DNA of 64,000 bases, taken from contig JAEPQQ010000008.1 of the NCBI GenBank assembly GCA_017640445.1, forward strand, positions 1 to 64,000, written 5' to 3'. The DNA is from Bacteroidia bacterium (GTDB lineage Bacteria; Bacteroidota; Bacteroidia; NS11-12g; UBA9320). Below are positions 1 through 9,864 of this stretch, piece after piece. The translations under genes were made by a program, and so were the position numbers. The notes beneath the pieces were generated by a model. That model ran no database searches. It was not told where the DNA came from and was given only the letters and a program-made list of their open reading frames with translations. Position 1 is the first letter of the stretch, and each line of letters begins with the position of its first letter.

Positions 1-2
1 GC

Positions 3-1112
3 ATTAGAGAGAACCCGGTTTGTCCGGAAGATAAGACTGTGTATATCTGCCAAGGAGGCTGTGTTGATCTGGATGCTGAGGCGAACCTTCCAGCAATTGA
101 ACCTGGAGAACAGAGATGGTGGGTTGACCTGGTAGCAATTAATACCCCACGAAGTCCTGTGTGCCCAACATCTACAACAACGTATACAATGATCCGTGAA
201 AACGAGTACGGATGTCAATGCTCGTTTGACATAGTTGTTAATGTTCAGGATTACGATACAACGGACCTTGCGTTCAATGGAGATACCATTTGCGAGAATG
301 AACAATACTGCATCAATCTGAGCAACTTCGATTCTGACTTATTCTTCTTGATCGACGACATAACGTTTAGTTTTGATGAAGCTACGACTGCAGATGATAT
401 CTATTTTGACCTAACTGGCGAAGTGCAGATTTTCCCTTCACTCGTTCAATGTTATACCTACCCAGGTCCAGGAACTTATATAGCCAGAGTCACAATAAAT
501 GGTCCATGTGGAACATTTGAGGTAACGCGAACCGTTGTGGTGTTGCCGGTGGTTGAAACACTTTGCGAACGTTATTTGCATTGTGATGAAGTTACCTTTG
601 TTGATTTAACGGATCCTACAGCATTTCTGTCACAAAACTGCTGCCCAGAGGCCGATTTGACAGGGCCCTGGAACCTTATGGACGTTAATGGACAATTCGT
701 TAGACCAGAGCCAAATCCCAACAATGCAAATACCGCTGACCTGTTGGCCGGTGGCTACTATGAGCTCGAGTATATCGATTCTGAAAACTGTACCAAATGT
801 ACATTCCGAGTTCACTGTTGGGACGGTGAACCTGCTACCTTAGGCGAAGAAGGCTTCACCGGGGTGGCAAACAATGCGTTACGCCTTTATCCAAACCCAA
901 GCCACGGAAAACTGGACGTGCTGCTTTCGGGTGGTGAAAAGATTAACCAGGTACGAGTTCTGTCAGTAGATGGGAAACTCATCAAAACCCTGCAACTTGA
1001 CGGAACGTCAGGCTCAGTGAATGTTGACTTGGATGCCCACGCACCAGGTGTGTACTTTATCCAGGTACAAACAGCGAATAAACTTTATAGTGGAAGAGTG
1101 ATTCTCAAATAA
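3..1112 (+). CDS. T9SS type A sorting domain-containing secreted protein (5' truncated by window start)
   Basis: Frame is open to the window edge (IRENPVCPEDKTVYICQGGC...). C-terminus LYPNPSHGKLDVLLSGG...VRVLSVDGKLIKTL...APGVYFIQVQTANKLYSGRVILK is a typical type A CTD. Confidence 0.85.
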   Translation: MRENPVCPEDKTVYICQGGCVDLDAEANLPAIEPGEQRWWVDLVAINTPRSPVCPTSTTTYTMIRENEYGCQCSFDIVVNVQDYDTTDLAFNGDTICENEQYCINLSNFDSDLFFLIDDITFSFDEATTADDIYFDLTGEVQIFPSLVQCYTYPGPGTYIARVTINGPCGTFEVTRTVVVLPVVETLCERYLHCDEVTFVDLTDPTAFLSQNCCPEADLTGPWNLMDVNGQFVRPEPNPNNANTADLLAGGYYELEYIDSENCTKCTFRVHCWDGEPATLGEEGFTGVANNALRLYPNPSHGKLDVLLSGGEKINQVRVLSVDGKLIKTLQLDGTSGSVNVDLDAHAPGVYFIQVQTANKLYSGRVILK

Positions 1113-1146
1113 GGTTCATTTCTAGGCGTAAGCCTTAAACCTGTCG

Positions 1147-1178
1147 GGGCTGCTTCTTGCGAAGCGGCCCTTTTATTT
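1147..1178 (+). terminator. Rho-independent terminator
   Basis: GGGCTGCTTC-TTGC-GAAGCGGCCC (10 bp with one G-U) followed by TTTTATTT. Confidence 0.8.
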
Positions 1179-1274
1179 GTGTGGAGCAGTTACCGACTGT
1201 AAAATAGTGTAAAATTCACCCTATATAGGCCTGTAAGAGGGGGAGTGTAGCATATCATCTCGACTAAAATTGGA

Positions 1275-1282
1275 TAGCTTTG
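1275..1282 (+). promoter_or_regulatory. Possible Bacteroidota -7 element (TAGCTTTG)
   Basis: Matches TAnnTTTG immediately upstream of ATG 1287; no clear -33 TTTG at the expected spacing. Confidence 0.2.
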
Positions 1283-1286
1283 TGTA

Positions 1287-2192
1287 ATGGATTTTATCAG
1301 GAAATGGCTGTGGGTGTTTTGCCTAATTACATTGTATGCAATTGGAAACATTAGTGCTCAAACTCCTGTGGTTGAACTACGAGAACAAGTGGTCACACGA
1401 ATGATTGCGCACAAACTGTTGCAAGAGGCAGGAGATAGCGTTTCCCATGTTCCCGTAGTAGAGCAATTCGAAAATGAATATAGAGTCAAACTTGGTCAGC
1501 ACATTTCCTTCGTTCCGGATTCCGTAGTTCAGGTAGCAAAGAGTGTTTTTGGAAATCTTGGAATGGAACGGAATTGCATCGTAAGTATATACGAATGCGA
1601 TTCGCGAAACATAGTGTATGGTTTCCAGGTGAGGACTTCCGGGGAGGGGACGCCGTGTCTCGGACGCGAGCAATATCAAGGGTGTTTCACCCTTGGACTT
1701 CGTTTCTATGATCCCGAAACGACCATTCGAAGTGCTGAATCAGCCAGCAGTGGTCATGATGCACAGTCTGAGAAGAGTACTTTTCTTTCATCGATCGGAT
1801 CACAGGTTGTATTGATCCTGGTTATGGCTGTTTTGCTGTTCTTGTTTACAAGAAACAACAAGCGTCTTACCAAAATTGATGAAGAAACAATACACGAATT
1901 GATGATTGGCCAATACAGGTTCGATACACGACACATGCTATTAATCCGGGATGGACAATCGGTTGGGCTAACCAGTAAGGAGGCCGACCTTCTCTTGTTA
2001 TTATTGGATAACCTAAATACGACCGTTAAGCGCCAGGATATACTCAAACAGGTTTGGGAAGACGAGGGTAGCTATGACGGCCGAACCCTGGACGTGTACA
2101 TTTCAAAACTTCGCAAACGACTGGAAGCTGATCCTGCAATCAAAATCATAAATGTTCGTGGTGTTGGGTACAAAATGGCGATACAAGAATAA
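1287..2192 (+). CDS. Membrane-anchored transcriptional regulator: signal/N-terminal TM, periplasmic domain, TM, C-terminal OmpR/PhoB-type winged helix
   Basis: TM segment SQVVLILVMAVLLFLFTRNNKR, then VGLTSKEADLLLLLLDNLNTTVKRQDILKQVWEDEGSYDGRTLDVYISKLRKRLEADPAIKIINVRGVGYKM, a classic Trans_reg_C domain. Confidence 0.85.
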   Translation: MDFIRKWLWVFCLITLYAIGNISAQTPVVELREQVVTRMIAHKLLQEAGDSVSHVPVVEQFENEYRVKLGQHISFVPDSVVQVAKSVFGNLGMERNCIVSIYECDSRNIVYGFQVRTSGEGTPCLGREQYQGCFTLGLRFYDPETTIRSAESASSGHDAQSEKSTFLSSIGSQVVLILVMAVLLFLFTRNNKRLTKIDEETIHELMIGQYRFDTRHMLLIRDGQSVGLTSKEADLLLLLLDNLNTTVKRQDILKQVWEDEGSYDGRTLDVYISKLRKRLEADPAIKIINVRGVGYKMAIQE

Positions 2193-2302
2193 CGGAGACC
2201 GCCGGTTTTGAGTTAATTTACCTGAGGTTAAGCTTAATTTACGTTTGTTGTAGAAGGCTTTACACTTGACGCCAATAGCTTCGAATTTCAAAAAAGAAGC
2301 TT

Positions 2303-3094
2303 ATGAATTTCAAAACACCATTCTTACTCGTATTACTAGTGACCGGAGTTATTGCCTTTGGCGCGTATGCACTTAACGGATCAAAAGACAAGGAAAAACA
2401 TCCTGTCCAATGTGGAGGCGGTTCGGAAACCGAGTCGACTGAAAATGCGATACAATTCAAACAGGATTATTGGTATCACATAAAAGGAATCAACTCAAAT
2501 TCCTGTACCCGAAACGACTTAATTGGGGTTTCCGATCTTGCCGATCTGATTGAGTTCTATCCAATAAACTGGATTGAAAACTATGTGTCCGTTACCGTTA
2601 CAGCATCCAGGGGGGAAGACAAGACGGTCATTAAAACCAGTGACAGCCGAATTACGCAGGGTATTAAGGAGTTATTTGCCGAAGTTACTCCCAATACCGA
2701 TATTGAAATAGAGGTTGATTATACATCTACCAACCCAATAAGTAAGGAAGTAGAATCGAATGTCTTTCGTTATTGGACAACCGTTGTGCCTCAAAAACAG
2801 GCTCAATTTGCTTACGGTAATGATAGTTTGATTAACTATCTAAGAGCTACTACAGAGTCTACTGTAAAGGAGAAATACGACGCCTACCTGGGCGAAGTCC
2901 GAATCTCATTTTTCATTTCTGATAAGGGGGTGCTAAATCAGGTTAGAACAACCAAATCTTCCGGGAATCAGGAATTTGATAACTACCTGATGGAAGCACT
3001 ACAAACAATGCCGGAATGGACACCAGCGACATCTGAAAATGGGAAATCCGTGGAACAGGAATTCGAGTTTGTACTGACCTTGAACAACTGCTAA
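2303..3094 (+). CDS. TonB C-terminal-like domain protein with N-terminal membrane anchor
   Basis: N-terminal hydrophobic segment; C-terminus VRISFFISDKGVLNQVRTTKSSGNQEFDNYLMEALQTMPEWTPATSENGKSVEQEFEFVLTL resembles the TonB_C fold. Confidence 0.65.
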   Translation: MNFKTPFLLVLLVTGVIAFGAYALNGSKDKEKHPVQCGGGSETESTENAIQFKQDYWYHIKGINSNSCTRNDLIGVSDLADLIEFYPINWIENYVSVTVTASRGEDKTVIKTSDSRITQGIKELFAEVTPNTDIEIEVDYTSTNPISKEVESNVFRYWTTVVPQKQAQFAYGNDSLINYLRATTESTVKEKYDAYLGEVRISFFISDKGVLNQVRTTKSSGNQEFDNYLMEALQTMPEWTPATSENGKSVEQEFEFVLTLNNC

Positions 3095-3117
3095 ATACCA
3101 CAATTCTTTAACCTGTT

Positions 3118-3149
3118 AGAGGCTGTACTTTTGTACGGCCTCTTTGTTT
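3118..3149 (+). terminator. Rho-independent terminator
   Basis: AGAGGCTGTAC-TTTT-GTACGGCCTCT (11 bp, one G-U) followed by TTGTTT. Confidence 0.8.
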
Positions 3150-3339
3150 ATCTAACATCACCTTGTCGGGTTATTCTATAGCGCTAATTAACCGTTTACC
3201 TGTTCATGTTAACCACTCGATTTTAAAATATCAACGGTTACTTACACATGGTTGGGGTTGTTAAATAACAAGTGCAGTTTTGTGACTGCATTTAACCAAA
3301 CGAAGCCAATTCTTCCTGTTTCAGGAGGTCATGTGGTGC

Positions 3340-3356
3340 AGCATTGGTGCAATGCT
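3340..3356. promoter_or_regulatory. Palindrome AGCATTG-GTG-CAATGCT upstream of the subtilase gene
   Basis: Perfect 7-bp arms about 30 nt upstream of ATG 3388; function unknown (operator or leader hairpin). Confidence 0.3.
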
Positions 3357-3387
3357 TTCAATAGTTACATAAAAAACATCACAAATC

Positions 3388-6300
3388 ATGAAACAAACAC
3401 TAACAACATTTTTGCTCCTCATGACAGTCTTACTTCATGCTGGAGTTTACGCTCAGGTCATCCGTGTAGATACGGGGCCGTCGGATTCCTCCGAACAGTT
3501 TAGTAGGAATCGCGTACTGTTAAGACTCAAGGTGGATTACCACAAATCAAGAAGCTCTAGGGAGCGAGAAATCCACGAGCACAGTGATGAACTTCGTACT
3601 TATCTTAGTAAACAGGGCAAGCTGTTTGAGTTGACACCTATGCTTACCAGAATTTCGGAAAAAGAAGAACGATTTGAGGGGTACTTTCTTTTAAAACTCG
3701 AGCAGCCCGACAATTCGAATGTATTAATTGAGAATCTGTCTTCTTTGGAATATGTTGACTGGGCAGCATTCGATGGTATTGCACATACATCAACCAGCCC
3801 ACCTAATGACGCTCTTCGTGGAAGTCAGGACACTTACTTAACGGCGATAGATGCCTTTGATGCCTGGTCGAATCAACTTGGCTCGAGCGATGTGGTAGTA
3901 GCCATTATTGACAATGGAGTGCAATACACGCATCCGGATCTTTCCGCAAACGTATACATCAACTCAGGAGAAATTGATGGTAACGGTATTGATGATGATG
4001 GCAATGGCTATGATGATGATTACCATGGATATGACGTTGCTGACGACGATGGCGATGCAAAGCCACCAGCCACGGCAAATTCTACGTACTATCGTCATGG
4101 TACTCATGTTGCCGGAATTGTGGGTGCTAGCACAAATAATGGCCCTGGAATCTCAGGGATCGGGTATAATGTGTCATATCTACCTATCAAGGCAACTGAA
4201 GATCTAACACTCGATCCAACCGGGTTATACCTCAGTGATGTATTTAAGGCCATTGAGTATGCCATTGTTATGAAGGTTGATGTCATTAACATGTCTTTCG
4301 GGAGCTATTATACAACCGGATTTCCAGTAGCCTTGTACGGAGAATTGGTCGATTATGCCAGCTCGAATAACATTGTTGTAGTGGCTGCTGCTGGAAATCT
4401 CAATACTTCCAATGAGTCTTGGCCAGCTGCGTTTGGAGAGGTAATACAGGTTGGGGCAACCACACCTGATGGAACCGCGAAGGCTTCCTTTTCGGATTAC
4501 CGCATAACACTTGATGTATGGGCTCCAGGCGTTTCTATGTTAAGTACTGTTCCAGGCGGAGCTTATGTTTCTATGGATGGAACTTCCATGGCAGCCCCGG
4601 TGGTTTCGGGTTTGGCTGCTCTGTTGAAGAGTAAGAATCGGTTTTTGACAGTTGAAGAAATAAAAAGCTGTATCTACAGCACTGCAGTGCCACTTACAAC
4701 TTATGCCCCTGCAGGACTACATCAAATTGGTCATGGCCTTATTCAAATGGAGGCGGCCCTTAACTGTGTGCCGGCTCCTGTATTTGCTGGAGACTTTTCG
4801 TCTAATTTTCAAACGGTTTGCACGGATCAGGTTATCCAATTTCAGTTCCTTCAGACTGGCGGAAACGAAGACCCTACTAGTTGGACGTGGACCGTTACAG
4901 GTAATGGCGTTTCACAAATCTATACAACTGAGCATCCATCTATGAGTTTCAGTACCACTGGTAAGTATACGATAAAGTTGGAGGTTTCCGATGGAACCAA
5001 TACGCTGACCATTGAAAAAGACGAATATATCAAAGTAGTTAATCCTGCTGATTACGTTATTTTTAGTGGCCTTGAAGACAATCATTGGGTAAGTGGAAAC
5101 AAATTCCATGTTGAGTTCGACCAACACCACCGAGTGGTTAACGAATATGATGACAACACCTTTGGTAAGGGCCAAAAGTTCGAACCGAGTGCTACTATAT
5201 CCAACCAGGACGGGAATCTTTTGTTCTACACTCGAGAACACCACCAAGATTGGGACCCGGGTTACAATAACATTGAAATGGTTCGATTAAAAATCAACAA
5301 TCGGCACCACAGGGAAATGCAGAATAGTCATGACCTTAAGGGGTCGTACACGGCCACCAACGGAGCGTTGATTGTACCCATACCCAATACATGTAACGAG
5401 CGATACATTTTGTTTCACATCAATAATAGAAAGGACTTACCTGCCTATAACCCGGACCCCATTGATTTATATTATTCCATAATCGACATGTCTCTTGATG
5501 ATGGGCTGGGTGGAATAGATCCAGCATTTAAAAACGTTTTATTGCTGGAAGACGTAACGGAGCGGCTGGATGCTACGTTTGCGTGTGATGGCAGTATTTG
5601 GGTGGCTACACACAAGTTCCGGTCAGATCAGTTTGTGGTATATCCGGTTAACAACAACCCCAACAACCCACTTGTGCCAAGCGGAACACGTGCTTATATC
5701 GGCCAGCCCGTTACAACAAGCATTGGGTCTATACATGGGGATGCGCCCAGTTACTCTTCCTATCAACGAATTGGGGAGTTGGATTTCTCTCCGGATGGCT
5801 CCAAGATCGCGGTAGCATTGCATGAGTCAAGTCATGTTGAGGTGTTTGACTTTGATAATACCACCGGGACTTTGTCGAATTACATTGATTTGGGACCACA
5901 CGTGAATACGGTGGTTACACCTCCACCGTCGAATGCATATTCTGCATATGGATTAGCGTTTTCCCCCAATAATCAATATCTGTACGTCTCAAATCCCACC
6001 TTTGTGTTTCAACATGACTTAGCCTCGGCTACTCCGGCAAACGCAACAAAATTGACAGGTGGTGAAAGACCCTATTGGCAAATGGAACTTAGCCCGTTTG
6101 GTACCGTTGTAGTGGCGGGGGGTATCAACGGCAACCGTTATAACGAAATCCAACAGCCTGATAATCCAGCAGCTACGAGCTCTTTGGTCGGAGTGTCGGG
6201 TGCAGGACTTGGTCGTGCCGATGTGGGGCTTCCCAATAACTTTATTAGTAGTTCTTTTTTGAGCAACCTCAGCAATGCGACCTACTTGTATGAAAAGTGC

Positions 6301-9300
6301 CCAGAGGTTGAAACGGTTAACCTACAGGCTTCCTATCTTGGAGCTAACGATTACAGGTGGAGCACAGGTGAGACCACAGGGTCTATTATCATTTCAGAAT
6401 ATGACGAATATACGGTAACCTATACAGATGTGAATAACTGTGTTCAGATTGAAACATACATTGTCAAAGAACGTATAACAGACCTATTGGTTGATCTGGG
6501 ACCAAACGTGGAGCCTGAGGACTGTGTGTTCCCAATTACCTTGGAGCCGACCATCATCACCGGATATGCACCAAGTACGTTGCAATTCTTGTGGTCAACA
6601 GGTGAAACAACGGAGACCATAGATTTGGATGAGGTGGACTTTCCGGGTAAGACCATTCGGTTGACCGTTACGGCTCCTAACGGTTGTAAGGTTGAAAGCA
6701 AGGTCTATGTTTCAACTATTAACTGTTGCTACTTGAGTCAGGATGGCACGTACGAATTAAGTTTAGACCCCACTGTTGAGGAAGAATTTGTGTGTCTGCG
6801 AAAATATAGTGATGCTTCATTTACAGGTACAATTACCCTCAACAAAGTTTCTACTGGTGGATTCAACCTCACTTGGATAACGGAACAAGGGGCGGTGACC
6901 AAGGTAAAGGAGTTTACACACGTTGATGATCAGGTGATCAACCCAAGTGATTTCATTGTTGATCGCGATGACAACTCTCTGGTTGTAATCGGCAATGTGG
7001 AGTACGATTATGGCACTATAATCGGTAATCAACAATACAGTTCCATAGTATTAAAATATGATGCCGAAAACGATCAGATCGTCTGGAAAAAAGGATATGT
7101 AGCAGAAGATTTCGAGTTTGGTTCGCCAGGGGGTAGAACTTTCTATACCAGCGTTAGTATTGATCAATCCAAGGATGAGAGTGGAGGCTATGACGGCTAT
7201 GTGATTGGTGGGGCCATCAATATTGCCAAATGGAGGAACCTGGCTGATCATGGTCAAGGTATCGATGCCGCTAATTGGGACGCCTTGGTGTACAAGATAG
7301 ATCCGGTTGGAAACTTGTTGTGGCATAGAGTTTTGAGTCCAAAGGCGCACCCAAAAGCCGAAACGGACGAATCCTATAGTACCGTGGTAGAGCTTATTTA
7401 CTTTGAAGAAGTAATAAGCCCTCAACAGGTTTATCCAGGAGGATATCTGGTTTTTGTAGAGCAGACGATTCATAATTTAGGATCTCCGACCTCCGCCATA
7501 TTCAAGGGTTTTGCCTTCAAGTTGGACCTTGATGGTGCACTTCCAGCGGCTATGTTCGACTTAGATGAAGACGTCATAACTTCCGTGGAGCAACTGTTTG
7601 ATGCAAACGGCGTCCCTGAAGGTTTTCTTTTTGCCGGAACGAGTACCGCTGGAGACTACATGGTGCCATCTGGGCTCTTCGTCGGCACTACGGGGACAAC
7701 AGTCTATAAAACCGATATGGATTTGGTACCTACCAGGACATTAAAGTTTCCATCTTCTTATGGTATTGGAATTCGCACTATTCCCAACGGGAATTATAAG
7801 CTACTAAGCGCCCTTCCTTATCAGAATGATCAAGTGGTTTATTCTATGATCGAATTGAATAACAACTTGGATGAAGTGTTTTCGTATAATTATGAAAAGG
7901 GAATAAGTGGCACTATAAGACCTTTCTTTGTTGATGGGATAGAGGTGGTCCAGTCGGTTTATAACGGACTGGAAACAAATGGCAATGATGTTTATATCTG
8001 CCACCAGAAAGACGATGGGAGTTATGCAATCCGTACCAATCTTACCAGCAATACAAGATGCGAATCAGTAGTGGACTATTGCCTAGAGGGAACGACCGTA
8101 AACGCGTTCCCCCAAATTGGTTTCACCGTCCCGAGTTATGATTTTTATTCTGAATCTACGCAAATTGGGATGGCTACCGTTGGCAAGCCAGCACAAAAGT
8201 GTTGCGACAAACTGGAACAAACATCTGATGAGATGTCGGCTTCTTGCGATATGACACCTGACTACTCTTTTGACAACTGCGGTTTGGTCTATAGTTTCAC
8301 TGCGGATGTAATCAATGTTAATGGTATTAATTATAAATGGACGATCGATGGAGATGAGTTTACAGGTAGGTCAGTCAACTACGAGTTCACTGAAAACGGT
8401 TCCTACACCGTCTGTCTGGAAGTGACATATCCACTGTTCTGCGAAACATGCACGCTAACTAATTGTGAAACAATTGTTGTTGACGTTGAGGAAGAAACAC
8501 TCGACTACACAACCTGTGATCCGGGTGTTTGGTTTAATCCATGTGACCTTTACCCCGAACTTGACCATTACGAGGTGTCAAGTAGCACGCACGCAGGTTA
8601 TGATTATGATTCTGAGGATGGCTATTATGATAACGGTACACACATCTTCGGCTGTATCCATCATAATCTACTAGTAGGAGGTACGTTTACGTTCGAACTA
8701 TATGACGAGGATGATTGTCTCTACAAGATTGTAACCGTTAATGTACACCCTGGGGTTGCGACTCTCCACACAATGGATTACGTTTTATGTCCATTAGATT
8801 GCATCCTGTTTGACCCTGCCTCAGTGGTACACTGTCAACCGGCCACAGGTCCTGTTTTGTTTACATTCGGCTCAACCATTACAGACCTGTCTCTGGCGCC
8901 TCAGTTGGTTTGTCATCCATTGTCTGGCCCATATCAGATAGATGTAACACTACCTAACGGCTGTCCATGTACTGTTACTGGTAATATAACATCTCTTGAA
9001 AATTGTGAGGGAGTTGCCGAGCCGGATGACTTGTCCAATACTAACGAGGGAGTTTTGAATCAAGAAGTCTTGATTTTTCCGAACCCAGCGTCAGAATCGT
9101 TTGAAGTACAGCTGCAATCGGAGGAGTACGTTCGCTCCATTCGAATATTCGACAATACCGGCAAACTGGTGGATAGTCATGAAGTTATGTCCAGTGTTCA
9201 GCGCGTACCGCTAACACTGAAGAACATGGCTGAAGGCCTTTACCAGGTAGAAGTAATCCTAAACGATCGACAAGTTAGAAAAACCCTGTTAATCAGTAAG

Positions 9301-9303
9301 TAA
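3388..9303 (+). CDS. S8 family (subtilisin-like) serine peptidase with PKD and propeller-like regions, T9SS type A sorting domain (1971 aa)
   Basis: Catalytic motifs VVVAIIDNGVQYTHPDL (Asp), RHGTHVAGIVGA (His), MDGTSMAAPVVSGLAALL (Ser). C-terminal CTD FPNPASESFEVQL...GLYQVEVILNDRQVRKTLLISK. Confidence 0.93.
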   Translation: MKQTLTTFLLLMTVLLHAGVYAQVIRVDTGPSDSSEQFSRNRVLLRLKVDYHKSRSSREREIHEHSDELRTYLSKQGKLFELTPMLTRISEKEERFEGYFLLKLEQPDNSNVLIENLSSLEYVDWAAFDGIAHTSTSPPNDALRGSQDTYLTAIDAFDAWSNQLGSSDVVVAIIDNGVQYTHPDLSANVYINSGEIDGNGIDDDGNGYDDDYHGYDVADDDGDAKPPATANSTYYRHGTHVAGIVGASTNNGPGISGIGYNVSYLPIKATEDLTLDPTGLYLSDVFKAIEYAIVMKVDVINMSFGSYYTTGFPVALYGELVDYASSNNIVVVAAAGNLNTSNESWPAAFGEVIQVGATTPDGTAKASFSDYRITLDVWAPGVSMLSTVPGGAYVSMDGTSMAAPVVSGLAALLKSKNRFLTVEEIKSCIYSTAVPLTTYAPAGLHQIGHGLIQMEAALNCVPAPVFAGDFSSNFQTVCTDQVIQFQFLQTGGNEDPTSWTWTVTGNGVSQIYTTEHPSMSFSTTGKYTIKLEVSDGTNTLTIEKDEYIKVVNPADYVIFSGLEDNHWVSGNKFHVEFDQHHRVVNEYDDNTFGKGQKFEPSATISNQDGNLLFYTREHHQDWDPGYNNIEMVRLKINNRHHREMQNSHDLKGSYTATNGALIVPIPNTCNERYILFHINNRKDLPAYNPDPIDLYYSIIDMSLDDGLGGIDPAFKNVLLLEDVTERLDATFACDGSIWVATHKFRSDQFVVYPVNNNPNNPLVPSGTRAYIGQPVTTSIGSIHGDAPSYSSYQRIGELDFSPDGSKIAVALHESSHVEVFDFDNTTGTLSNYIDLGPHVNTVVTPPPSNAYSAYGLAFSPNNQYLYVSNPTFVFQHDLASATPANATKLTGGERPYWQMELSPFGTVVVAGGINGNRYNEIQQPDNPAATSSLVGVSGAGLGRADVGLPNNFISSSFLSNLSNATYLYEKCPEVETVNLQASYLGANDYRWSTGETTGSIIISEYDEYTVTYTDVNNCVQIETYIVKERITDLLVDLGPNVEPEDCVFPITLEPTIITGYAPSTLQFLWSTGETTETIDLDEVDFPGKTIRLTVTAPNGCKVESKVYVSTINCCYLSQDGTYELSLDPTVEEEFVCLRKYSDASFTGTITLNKVSTGGFNLTWITEQGAVTKVKEFTHVDDQVINPSDFIVDRDDNSLVVIGNVEYDYGTIIGNQQYSSIVLKYDAENDQIVWKKGYVAEDFEFGSPGGRTFYTSVSIDQSKDESGGYDGYVIGGAINIAKWRNLADHGQGIDAANWDALVYKIDPVGNLLWHRVLSPKAHPKAETDESYSTVVELIYFEEVISPQQVYPGGYLVFVEQTIHNLGSPTSAIFKGFAFKLDLDGALPAAMFDLDEDVITSVEQLFDANGVPEGFLFAGTSTAGDYMVPSGLFVGTTGTTVYKTDMDLVPTRTLKFPSSYGIGIRTIPNGNYKLLSALPYQNDQVVYSMIELNNNLDEVFSYNYEKGISGTIRPFFVDGIEVVQSVYNGLETNGNDVYICHQKDDGSYAIRTNLTSNTRCESVVDYCLEGTTVNAFPQIGFTVPSYDFYSESTQIGMATVGKPAQKCCDKLEQTSDEMSASCDMTPDYSFDNCGLVYSFTADVINVNGINYKWTIDGDEFTGRSVNYEFTENGSYTVCLEVTYPLFCETCTLTNCETIVVDVEEETLDYTTCDPGVWFNPCDLYPELDHYEVSSSTHAGYDYDSEDGYYDNGTHIFGCIHHNLLVGGTFTFELYDEDDCLYKIVTVNVHPGVATLHTMDYVLCPLDCILFDPASVVHCQPATGPVLFTFGSTITDLSLAPQLVCHPLSGPYQIDVTLPNGCPCTVTGNITSLENCEGVAEPDDLSNTNEGVLNQEVLIFPNPASESFEVQLQSEEYVRSIRIFDNTGKLVDSHEVMSSVQRVPLTLKNMAEGLYQVEVILNDRQVRKTLLISK

Positions 9304-9329
9304 CGGAAACCGGTAATTCCAGTTCAACC

Positions 9330-9366
9330 ACAACAAAAAAGCCACCACAGGTGGCTTTTTTGTTGT
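9330..9366. terminator. Rho-independent terminator, A/T symmetric (possibly bidirectional)
   Basis: ACAACAAAAAAGCCACC-ACA-GGTGGCTTTTTTGTTGT, perfect 17-bp inverted repeat after the subtilase stop codon. Confidence 0.88.
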
Positions 9367-9394
9367 TATCGGCTTTTACACGTCGTGGACATAT

Positions 9395-9402
9395 TATATT
9401 TG
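9395..9402 (+). promoter_or_regulatory. Possible Bacteroidota -7 element (TATATTTG)
   Basis: Matches TAnnTTTG about 18 nt upstream of ATG 9421; supports 9421 rather than 9385 as the start. Confidence 0.35.
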
Positions 9403-9420
9403 GACAATCAGAGTTCCATC

Positions 9421-9861
9421 ATGAGATTATCTATAATTTTATTTGCGTTGTTCGTTGGAACAGCATTCAACGGTATAGCACAAGATGCCTTAAAACAAAC
9501 CGAAATTGTGAACGGTTCGGCCCACCTAACCGGTAGCTTTCCCTACACTAAATTTCTAAAAAAATACAAAGGTGAAAGCGACCTCGTCATTCACGTGTGG
9601 TATAATGCTACCTCCAGTAGCTTATCAAAAAAGGAAATCAAGGCAGGAGCAGATGAGATCTACTTCTTGTATGGAAGAAACCAGAAAACCGGCCTTTCGG
9701 AAATGGCATTTAAGTTTGGCTCCGGGGCCCAAAAGGCCTTTTCCAAGAAAAAGGAAGATGATTTGGTTGAGTTAATCGACTTCTTTCAGTTTGATGTGTT
9801 TCCAGAGCAAAAATTTAATAGCGCCATGGCTAGAGAAGCTCTGGATGAAGCCCTGGAGTAG
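9421..9861 (+). CDS. Hypothetical secreted protein (start revised from 9385)
   Basis: MRLSIILFALFVGTAFNGIAQ signal peptide begins at the internal Met; no family recognised. Confidence 0.7.
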   Translation: MRLSIILFALFVGTAFNGIAQDALKQTEIVNGSAHLTGSFPYTKFLKKYKGESDLVIHVWYNATSSSLSKKEIKAGADEIYFLYGRNQKTGLSEMAFKFGSGAQKAFSKKKEDDLVELIDFFQFDVFPEQKFNSAMAREALDEALE

Positions 9862-9864
9862 GCC

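Noticed and set aside
3252-3503. 83-aa ORF overlapping the start of the subtilase gene
   Set aside because: Runs through the leader palindrome and the signal peptide in another frame; no domain.
3980-4070. GATGAT-rich low-complexity DNA resembling a microsatellite
   Set aside because: Explained by the Asp/Gly-rich coding insert of the subtilase; codons vary, so not a DNA repeat of its own.
7051-7473. 140-aa minus-strand ORF
   Set aside because: Antisense to the subtilase CDS with no recognisable features.
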